A stretch of DNA of 5,844 nucleotides from Candidatus Eiseniibacteriota bacterium (GTDB lineage Bacteria > Eisenbacteria > RBG-16-71-46): positions 1-5,844 of the forward strand of contig CAIXRL010000593.1 in NCBI GenBank assembly GCA_903921835.1. Reading direction: 5' to 3'. Below the pieces are notes generated by a model. It saw only the letters and a program-made list of their open reading frames with translations. It had not been told where the DNA came from and searched no databases. Of the stretch, positions 1 through 5,121 are shown one piece after another. The position numbers and the translations under genes were made by a program. The first letter of the stretch is position 1. The number at the start of each line of letters is the position of its first letter.

Positions 1-1
1 C

Positions 2-463
2 GCGGCGCTGGATGCCGGCACGGGACTGGCTACGTCCTGGAATCCCTCCGCAGGCGGTTACGTGCACTCCCTCGCGGTGAGCGGCACGACAGTGTACGCG
101 GGCGGCGGCTTCACCAGCATCGGCGGGCAGAGCCGCATAGGCATCGCGGCGCTGGATGCCGGCACGGGGCTGGCGACAGCTTGGAATCCCTCCGCTGGCG
201 GGACCTCCCCCTACGTGTGGGCCCTCGCGGTGAGCGGCGCGACAGTGTACGCGGGCGGCGGCTTCACCAGCATTGGCGGGCAGAGCCGCGGTCGTATCGC
301 GGCGCTGGATGCCAGCACGGGACTGGCGACCCCCTGGAATCCCGCGGCGAACAACTCGGTGCTGTCCCTCGCGGTGAGCGGCACGGCGGTGTTCGCGGGC
401 GGCGGCTTTGCCAGCATCGGCGGGCAGAGCAAGTCCGGATTCGCCGCCATCGGACCCGCCGAC
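2..463 (+). repeat. Coding propeller repeats of 144-153 bp
   Basis: The segment LAVSG...WNP recurs in phase. Units begin at 71, 224 and 368, and the tail of an earlier unit fills 2-70. The first spacing is 153 bp (51 codons) and the second 144 bp (48 codons); the difference is a 9-bp insertion coding for TSP after WNPSAGG. Long stretches match at nucleotide level between units 1 and 2, for example around 89-120 and 242-273. The unit starting at 368 is more diverged and ends the array. Confidence 0.9.
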
Positions 464-1318
464 AACACTGCGCCCTTCGTCCAGGTGCTCTCGCCCGCCG
501 GCGGCGATACGCTCGTCAACGGCACCACGCGAGCGCTCACATGGAGTGCGACCGACAACGTCGGCGTGCAATCCGTGGACCTCTATCTCGCGCGCGCCGG
601 CGCCTCCGGGCCGTGGGAACTGCTCGCCGCCGGCGCCGCCAATGCGGGCACGTACAACTGGCTTGTCCGCGGCGCCGCTGCGAACAACAGCGCCTATCTG
701 CGCGTAAACGCGCGCGACTACGGCGGCAACATCGGCACCGGGACGAACGCCGCAGCGTTCACGACGCCGACGCTGGTCGAGTTGTTCCGCGCGGTGCCCA
801 CCAACGCCGGCGTGCGCGTCGAGTGGGAGCTGAGCGATCCGTCCGCGTTCCAGTCGATCGCGCTGGAGCGTGCAGCGTCGGCGAGTGGCGGGTGGGCACC
901 TGTCGCGGCAACGCCGGTGGTGAGCGATCGCACCACCTCGGTGCTCGACGCCGCGGCTGCAGCGGGCACAGAGCAGTGGTACCGGCTCGCCGGCGTGCAG
1001 CGCGATGGCCGCTCGTTCACGTTCGGGCCGATCTCCGTGACGGCGCAGGAGGCGATCACCGCGTTCGCGCTCTCACCGCTGTCGCCCAATCCCACGCGTG
1101 GCCACTCGCTGCTCACGTTCGCGGTGCCTACGAGCACGCACGTGCACCTGTCGCTGCTCGACGTGCAGGGACGCGAGGTGGCGGTGCTCGCCGACGGCAT
1201 GCGCGAGCCGGGCCGCTACACGGCGGCGCTGGAGGCAAGCGACCTGCGCGCGGGGATCTACTTCGTCCGCATGCAGGCGAAGGGCGTCAACCTGACGCGG
1301 CGCATGGTGGTGATCTGA
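2..1318 (+). CDS. Secreted beta-propeller-repeat protein with C-terminal T9SS type A-like sorting tail (5' partial)
   Basis: The reading frame is open at the left edge, so the true start and signal peptide lie outside; 438 residues are visible, ending at TGA 1316-1318. Residues 1 to about 153 are near-identical 48-51-residue repeats with the pattern LAVSG-x-x-VYAGGGFTSIGGQS, IAALDA-x-TG and WNP, like beta-propeller repeats of the delta-60/DUF5122 type. The last unit decays into IGPADN. Residues about 154-255 (DNTAP, TWSATDNVGV, LRVNARDYGGN) look like an Ig-like module. Residues about 258-350 (VRVEWELSD, LERA, WYRLAGVQRDG) look FnIII-like. Residues 355-438 form the tail: SPNPTRG, LLDVQGREVAVL, GRYTAALEASDLRAGIYFVRM, ending in TRRMVVI. 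In families with this tail it directs export across the outer membrane and surface attachment or release. No catalytic domain is visible. A GTG at 62 is a poor start because the repeat pattern continues upstream without a stop. The exact function is unknown. Confidence 0.9.
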   Translation, partial: AALDAGTGLATSWNPSAGGYVHSLAVSGTTVYAGGGFTSIGGQSRIGIAALDAGTGLATAWNPSAGGTSPYVWALAVSGATVYAGGGFTSIGGQSRGRIAALDASTGLATPWNPAANNSVLSLAVSGTAVFAGGGFASIGGQSKSGFAAIGPADNTAPFVQVLSPAGGDTLVNGTTRALTWSATDNVGVQSVDLYLARAGASGPWELLAAGAANAGTYNWLVRGAAANNSAYLRVNARDYGGNIGTGTNAAAFTTPTLVELFRAVPTNAGVRVEWELSDPSAFQSIALERAASASGGWAPVAATPVVSDRTTSVLDAAAAAGTEQWYRLAGVQRDGRSFTFGPISVTAQEAITAFALSPLSPNPTRGHSLLTFAVPTSTHVHLSLLDVQGREVAVLADGMREPGRYTAALEASDLRAGIYFVRMQAKGVNLTRRMVVI

Positions 1319-1351
1319 CCGGCGGACATCGCCCACGCGGCTCCACGCACG

Positions 1352-1385
1352 CGACGGCCCCGGCCGTTCATCGCCGGGGCCGTCG
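1352..1385. terminator. Bidirectional hairpin terminator between convergent genes
   Basis: The left arm 1352-1364 (CGACGGCCCCGGC) is perfectly complementary to the right arm 1373-1385 (GCCGGGGCCGTCG), giving a 13-bp GC-rich stem with an 8-nt loop. It lies about 34 bases after the stop of the left gene and 27 bases after the stop of the right, minus-strand gene, so it is placed to end both transcripts. No T-run follows on either strand. It would be a U-less intrinsic terminator or a 3'-end stabiliser. Confidence 0.75.
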
Positions 1386-1412
1386 TGTGCCGCACGGAGT
1401 GGCCCGCCGGGA

Positions 1413-4400
1413 TCAGCGCACCAGCCGTACGCTGCGACTCTCGCTGCGGCCGCCCGCTTCGAAGTGGACGATGTACGCGCCGGGCGCGAGCCGCACGCCC
1501 GAATCGTCGCTGCCGTCCCAGCTCACGGTCCGGCTTCCCGCGGCCTGCACTCCACGCACCAGCACCCGCACGCGCCGTCCGGCCACGTCGTACACCTCGA
1601 GCTTCGCCGCGCCCGGCTCGCGGATGCCGAAGTGGATGTTCGTGGCGCTGCGGAACGGATCCGGGAACGCGAACCCGAGACCCGCGCGCGCCGGCAGGCT
1701 CGCGCCGCTCGCGACGCCCGCGAAGCCGGCGACCGCAACCGCGTGGTTCCGCCCATCGCGCGCGGTGACGGCCGCGATCGAGAGCTGCGGATCGCCATCC
1801 GCCAGGACGCGGAACGTGACGCGCGCCAGCTCGCCGCTGCCGGAGATGCCGCCGCCGGCGCCGAGCAGCGCGACGTCCACGTCGCCGGAGCCCGAGGAGA
1901 GCACAGCGCCCTGGCGGTCCTGCGCGGCGAGCATGTCCCCCGGGGAGACGCCCACCTGCTCGAGCACCGCGTGGTCGTAGTCCAGGTGCACGCTCATCGC
2001 CTGGGCGTCGCCGGCGCCCTCGACGTCCAGGCCGACGCCGAGCAGCGAGCCCACGCCGGCGCTGGCCGGCACCGCGAGGTGCGCGACGTTCGACAGGGCC
2101 GGCGCGGCGGTGCGCGAGGTGCGCGGCGCCGAGACCGCGCCGTAGTCGATCGCGAACATCATGAAGTCCTCGAAGTCCACGCGCCCGTCCGTGGTCGGCC
2201 GCGCGCTCACCGAATAGTCGGTCGTGGGGCCCACGTCGAGGCACGAGAACGAGCTGCCCTGCGACACGCCCTGGCCGTAGTGCGCGCCGAGGAAGCTGAT
2301 GTCCGCGATGCTCACATGGTCGTCGCCCGAGCACGTCGCGAGGCCGTCGCTGACATCTCCGAGGTGGTAGTCGAGTGTGCCGTCCGTCCGGCTCGAGACG
2401 GGGCTGGCGTTGCCGAAGACATCCGTGACGAACGCGCAGTAGTAGAAGAAGTCGCGCGCCGCGGGCAGGTCCACTTCCCCCGGCGTGCGGCAGCCGGCCA
2501 GCGTCCAGCCCTCCGAGAGCGCGGCCTCGGGCGTCGCGGGCGGCGGGGGCATCGAGCCGGGCGCCGACCCCTTGTCGTAGAAGGGGTAGTTGCCGAAGCC
2601 CTTGCGGTAGACCGACACGCCTGCGTCGAGCGCGGCGGGCGGCGACCAGCTCAGCGTCACGCCCGTCGTGCCGCCGGCGGGATTGCCGGCAATCACCTGA
2701 GCCGCCGAGAGGCCGGCGAGCGCCGCGGGCGACGTGAAGGCCACCGGGATGAAGGCGGCCGCGCCCGCACCGGCGGGGAGCGTGGCGTTCGAGCAGTCGC
2801 GCACGCGCACGGCGTCCACGACCACCGTGCCCATCGCAGTCGAAACGGGCTGTACGGCGGACACCGCGAGCGAGAACAGCGTGCCGTCACCGGTCGCGCC
2901 GCAGGCCGTGCCAAGGGCGCCGCAGTCCACCGTGTACGAGCCGCCGCCGTTGTCGGTCACGAACATCTGGGTGGGGCCGACGCTGTTCAGGTAGTCGCCT
3001 TCGGTGATTCCGGCGCCGCATTTGGCCAGCTCCGTGCTCAGGTGGAACGTTACGCTGAAGGCGCGCGCGGGGGTGGCGTCGGTGCGATGGAAGACGAAGG
3101 GGATGTTCACGCAGGTGCGCACGCTCGAGAGGCACGCACTGGGCGGAGCGTCGGCCGAGACCGCGTCGCTGGCCGCGGCAGCCGTGTCGAGCAGCTCCAC
3201 GTCGTGCTGCGATGACGGCGACGAGCCGGCCGTCACGAGCTCCTCCTGCGAACGCACGCTGAGCGAGCCGCCCGCGCCGCCGCCATAGCGCCCGCCCCAG
3301 CAGAAGACCTGGTCGCCGCTCGCCTCCTGGCCGCCGAAAGCGAAGACACGCAGGTTGCGGAAGCCCAGCACGAACGGCACCTCGTCGGGGCCCGGCGAGG
3401 CCAGCGCGCCAGCCGGCTGCGCGGCGTCGTAGCCCACGGACGCCGACGACCTGGCGGTGGTCTTCTTCCTCGGCTTGTCACCCGGAAGCCCCTTCTCATT
3501 GATGGCCATGCCCAGCGGGGCGTTCGGCGGCGGCAGGACCAATACGCTCGATCCAAGCGACACCGCGGCGCGCACGACCTCGAGGCCCTGGTTCAGCACG
3601 CACACCGACTCCGCGTCCGCGCCGATGCCAGAAAAATCGCAGCGCATCGAGAAGCTGTTGCCGACGACCGTGATCGCCTGCGTGGCGAGCACGCCGTCCG
3701 TGACCACGCTGCTGCTGCCGAGCACGCGCGTGACGCTGGCGGCGCCGGCGTCCGCGCCCGGCAGCAGCGCCAGCGACGGGGGAGCGAAGCGGCAGTCCAC
3801 CGCGGCGCCGATGCCCGGAAACGACGGGGGCTGGGTGCCCGTCGTGGGGAAGGAGTGAATCAAGACCCCGTCCTGGCCGCTCGAGCCGAGGTTGTGCACC
3901 TCGAGCCGGCGCTGTCCGGAGACGAGCGCGCCCTGCAGTGCCACCTGGCCCTGGCCCGAGACAAGGTGCCCGAGCGCGGCCACGTCGAGTCCGCTCAGCG
4001 ACACGGTGCCCAGGCTGGAGGCGGGCGGGGCCGCGACGCGCAGGCTGGCGTCGTCGCCGAGGCCGTCGCCGGCGAAGGCCGCCGACACGACGAACCCATC
4101 GCAGTCCGCATCGTGTCCGGCCACGACGCAGTGCTGCACCGCAGGGAACTCGACCGCGCAGCACTCGGTGTGCGAGGCCCGGTCGAGGTAGCACGAGAGC
4201 GCGCCGAGCGGGCATGCGACGCCGGCCGTACGCAGGGCGCCCACGCTGGTGAGCGCGGGCAGCGAGACGTCGTAGACCACCGCGCCGGCGCGCAGCAGGC
4301 GCACGCGCTGCATGGCCGGCAGGCCGGCAGCGGCGGCGGCAGTCAGTGAGGCGAGGGTGGGCGTGTACACGATGCGGTCGGGCGTGGCCGTGCTGGCATC

Positions 4401-4730
4401 CATCAGCGTTGCGCTGGAGCGCGCGGGCTGTGACGTGAGGTGCCACTGGAAGCGGAACGAGACGTCCGCACCGCTGTCCGCGTCCGAGACCGATGACGCC
4501 AGGGGGCAGCGGACGCCGTCGAGGTTCGGGCAGATGAAGTCCACGCCGTCCTGGCCGCTCGAGCCGAGGTTCGAGATCTGCAGCCGGCCCTCGGGCGTCT
4601 GCGAGATGCTGCACGCGCCGATCACGACGGTGGCCGTGCCCCGGTAGCTGCCGGCATCGGAGGCGGTTCCCGACGGGGCGGCGGCGGGAAGCAGGCAGCA
4701 TGCGGCGAGCAGCGACTTCCACGTGGACAT
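1413..4730 (-). CDS. Exported multidomain cohesin/dockerin-like protein with FlgD-like C-terminal Ig domain
   Basis: A complete 1105-residue gene. The ATG at 4730 follows a GGAGG with a 6-base gap; the stop is at 1413-1415. The N-terminus (K5, then a hydrophobic stretch with LLAACCLL, then small residues to about 24) is a probable export signal. Residues about 28-170 and 255-400 look like two copies of one module, each with NLGSSGQDGV (54-63 and 280-289). A linker follows with a basic patch KPRKK (419-423). Residues about 530-665 (IPFVFHRTDATPARAFSVTFHLS, GDGTLFSLAVSAV, VVVDAVRVRDC) look like a cohesin-like domain. Residues about 670-790 (VTLSWSPP, YYCAFVTDVFGNAS) are FnIII-like. Residues 791-864 are dockerin-like, with two acidic loops: GDDHVSIADISFLGAHYG and TTDGRVDFEDFMMFAIDYG. 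Residues about 880-1000 (LGVGLDVEGAG, MSVHLDYD, LARVTFRVLADG) are cohesin-like. Residues about 1010-1105 (FPDPFRSATNIHFGI, LEVYDVAGRRVRVLV, WDGSDDSGVRLAPGAYIV) are a FlgD-like Ig tail. It probably acts outside the cell in calcium-dependent adhesion or scaffolding. No enzyme domain is visible. Confidence 0.92.
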   Translation of the reverse strand: MSTWKSLLAACCLLPAAAPSGTASDAGSYRGTATVVIGACSISQTPEGRLQISNLGSSGQDGVDFICPNLDGVRCPLASSVSDADSGADVSFRFQWHLTSQPARSSATLMDASTATPDRIVYTPTLASLTAAAAAGLPAMQRVRLLRAGAVVYDVSLPALTSVGALRTAGVACPLGALSCYLDRASHTECCAVEFPAVQHCVVAGHDADCDGFVVSAAFAGDGLGDDASLRVAAPPASSLGTVSLSGLDVAALGHLVSGQGQVALQGALVSGQRRLEVHNLGSSGQDGVLIHSFPTTGTQPPSFPGIGAAVDCRFAPPSLALLPGADAGAASVTRVLGSSSVVTDGVLATQAITVVGNSFSMRCDFSGIGADAESVCVLNQGLEVVRAAVSLGSSVLVLPPPNAPLGMAINEKGLPGDKPRKKTTARSSASVGYDAAQPAGALASPGPDEVPFVLGFRNLRVFAFGGQEASGDQVFCWGGRYGGGAGGSLSVRSQEELVTAGSSPSSQHDVELLDTAAAASDAVSADAPPSACLSSVRTCVNIPFVFHRTDATPARAFSVTFHLSTELAKCGAGITEGDYLNSVGPTQMFVTDNGGGSYTVDCGALGTACGATGDGTLFSLAVSAVQPVSTAMGTVVVDAVRVRDCSNATLPAGAGAAAFIPVAFTSPAALAGLSAAQVIAGNPAGGTTGVTLSWSPPAALDAGVSVYRKGFGNYPFYDKGSAPGSMPPPPATPEAALSEGWTLAGCRTPGEVDLPAARDFFYYCAFVTDVFGNASPVSSRTDGTLDYHLGDVSDGLATCSGDDHVSIADISFLGAHYGQGVSQGSSFSCLDVGPTTDYSVSARPTTDGRVDFEDFMMFAIDYGAVSAPRTSRTAAPALSNVAHLAVPASAGVGSLLGVGLDVEGAGDAQAMSVHLDYDHAVLEQVGVSPGDMLAAQDRQGAVLSSGSGDVDVALLGAGGGISGSGELARVTFRVLADGDPQLSIAAVTARDGRNHAVAVAGFAGVASGASLPARAGLGFAFPDPFRSATNIHFGIREPGAAKLEVYDVAGRRVRVLVRGVQAAGSRTVSWDGSDDSGVRLAPGAYIVHFEAGGRSESRSVRLVR
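1734..2091 (-). other. C-terminal cohesin-like domain-coding segment
   Basis: This segment covers about residues 880-998 of the minus-strand protein. It begins with a hydrophobic strand (VGSLLGVGLDVEGAG), continues with MSVHLDYDHAVLEQVGVSPGDML and the GSGELARVTFRVLADG strand, and ends in LSIAAVTARDGRNHAVAV. This order of strands is typical of cohesin-fold domains. Assignment is by pattern only. It sits between the dockerin-like segment and the FlgD-like tail. Confidence 0.65.
2139..2360 (-). other. Dockerin-like calcium-binding segment
   Basis: This segment covers residues about 791-864. Two half-repeats each combine an acidic loop with a helix: GDVSDG...GDDHVSIADISFLGAHYG, then LDVGPTTD...TTDGRVDFEDFMMFAIDYG. 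Both end in a Y-G pair, as in type I dockerin duplications. The first loop is longer and less regular than in classical dockerins, with C800 and C830 near its borders, so calcium binding is likely in the second loop and less certain in the first. Confidence 0.65.
3868..4571 (-). repeat. Exact 26-bp direct repeat (3868-3893 and 4546-4571) inside the coding region
   Basis: The 26 bases at 3868-3893 and 4546-4571 are identical and 678 bp (226 codons) apart, in the same reading frame. Both encode the core of NLGSSGQDGV on the minus strand. The next codons encode chemically similar residues before it (LEVH against LQIS). This marks a duplicated module in the N-terminal half of the protein. Confidence 0.85.
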
Positions 4731-4736
4731 GGACGG

Positions 4737-4741
4737 CCTCC
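4737..4741 (-). promoter_or_regulatory. Ribosome binding site of the minus-strand cohesin/dockerin gene
   Basis: On the minus strand GGAGG lies 6 bases before the ATG at 4730. This is close to ideal spacing and fixes the start of the 1105-residue protein. Confidence 0.8.
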
Positions 4742-4759
4742 AGCGTGCGTGCGGGGTGC

Positions 4760-4778
4760 CCCGGGGATGGACCCCGGG
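4760..4778 (-). other. Hairpin in the leader of the minus-strand gene
   Basis: CCCGGGG (4760-4766) and CCCCGGG (4772-4778) form a 7-bp stem with a 5-base loop. It begins about 30 bases upstream of the minus-strand ATG and outside the Shine-Dalgarno sequence. It could influence translation or mRNA stability, but GC-rich DNA yields such stems easily. Confidence 0.35.
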
Positions 4779-4845
4779 CGGTGGCGACCCCGCGCAAGGG
4801 GGCGTGAAGAAACTTCGCGTCGCGACGGCGGATCTAACGCGGACA

Positions 4846-4869
4846 GTTCATGAGCGCGCCGGTTCATGA
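4846..4869. repeat. Two direct copies of GTTCATGA, 16 bp apart
   Basis: GTTCATGA occurs at 4846-4853 and 4862-4869; the second is part of the palindrome TTCATGAA (4863-4870). The pair overlaps the weak minus-strand promoter candidate, so it could be an operator. It may also be chance. Confidence 0.4.
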
Positions 4870-4891
4870 ATCGTTCGGGCCAGGTTGTCGA
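4863..4891 (-). promoter_or_regulatory. Weak candidate promoter for the cohesin/dockerin gene
   Basis: Read on the minus strand, TCGACA (4891-4886) matches TTGACA at five of six positions. After a 17-bp gap comes CATGAA (4868-4863), which matches only three positions of TATAAT. Transcription would start near 4856, leaving a leader of roughly 125 bases. The -10 box is poor, so this is only a candidate. Confidence 0.22.
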
Positions 4892-4957
4892 TCCCGCCTC
4901 CCGGGGGACCGCCGCCCAAGCTCCGCGCCCCGGCTTCGCTCCGGCCCGCCGCCACCG

Positions 4958-4989
4958 GCCCGGCTTGTCGCATGCCCGGCTTGTCGCAT
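4958..4989. repeat. Exact 16-bp tandem direct repeat
   Basis: GCCCGGCTTGTCGCAT occurs twice without a gap, at 4958-4973 and 4974-4989. The last T of the second copy is the first base of the putative -35 box TTGACC. It could be a tandem regulator site or a slippage duplication. Confidence 0.85.
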
Positions 4990-5017
4990 TGACCCTCCCG
5001 TGACCCCTTGCTACCCT
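4989..5017 (+). promoter_or_regulatory. Putative sigma70-type promoter for the FG-GAP gene
   Basis: TTGACC (4989-4994) matches five of six bases of the -35 consensus. A 17-bp gap leads to TACCCT (5012-5017), which keeps the important T, A and final T of the -10 box. A start near 5024 would leave about a 98-base leader before the ATG at 5122. This is moderately supported, because sigma-factor preferences in this lineage are unknown. Confidence 0.45.
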
Positions 5018-5112
5018 CCGCTGCGGTTTCCATTTCAGGCCAGTTCAGGCATCAGCACCCGCGTGGGGTGGCCGCTTCTTCACGCGGGCTTTGGTATCCG
5101 GCGGCGAAATCG

Positions 5113-5118
5113 GGGGAG
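5113..5118 (+). promoter_or_regulatory. Ribosome binding site of the FG-GAP gene
   Basis: A purine run ending in GGGAG lies 3 bases before the ATG at 5122. The gap is shorter than usual but acceptable. It supports ATG 5122 over an in-frame GTG at 5068, which would put 18 residues without signal character in front of the signal peptide. Confidence 0.55.
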
Positions 5119-5121
5119 TTC

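Larger units (their letters stand above)
4731..5121. other. Divergent intergenic region
   Basis: These 391 bp separate the divergent cohesin/dockerin and FG-GAP genes. They hold the ribosome binding sites of both, a putative promoter toward the right, a weak one toward the left, a 16-bp tandem repeat, two copies of GTTCATGA, and GC-rich hairpins. Short open frames here lack ribosome sites and recognisable protein features, so I see no gene in it. Confidence 0.75.

Noticed and set aside
181..1980. Long open frame on the + strand, 599 codons
   Set aside because: It overlaps the propeller gene out of frame and then runs antisense to the cohesin/dockerin gene. Its product is an Arg/Ala/His-rich composition without domains, as expected for a frame shadow in GC-rich DNA.
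1258..2334. 358-codon minus-strand frame overlapping the end of the cohesin/dockerin gene and the convergent spacer
   Set aside because: It runs through the terminator hairpin and into the antisense of the propeller gene, and its product is an R/G/A-rich shadow sequence.
1464..3215. 583-codon open frame antisense to the cohesin/dockerin gene
   Set aside because: Low-complexity R/A/E/H-rich translation with no motif, ribosome site or domain. It arises from the third-position GC of the real gene.
3496..4797. 433-codon minus-strand frame overlapping the N-terminal half of the cohesin/dockerin gene
   Set aside because: It is a shifted frame of the same gene with Arg-rich low-complexity product. 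The real frame has the good ribosome site, export signal and domains.
4818..4827. Perfect 10-bp palindrome CGTCGCGACG in the leader of the minus-strand gene
   Set aside because: Short CG-only palindromes are expected by chance in DNA this rich in G and C, and no second copy is present nearby.
5034..5050. TTCAGGC repeated 10 bp apart (5034-5040 and 5044-5050)
   Set aside because: One helical turn of spacing is suggestive, but a 7-bp repeat downstream of the putative transcription start is too weak to call an operator.
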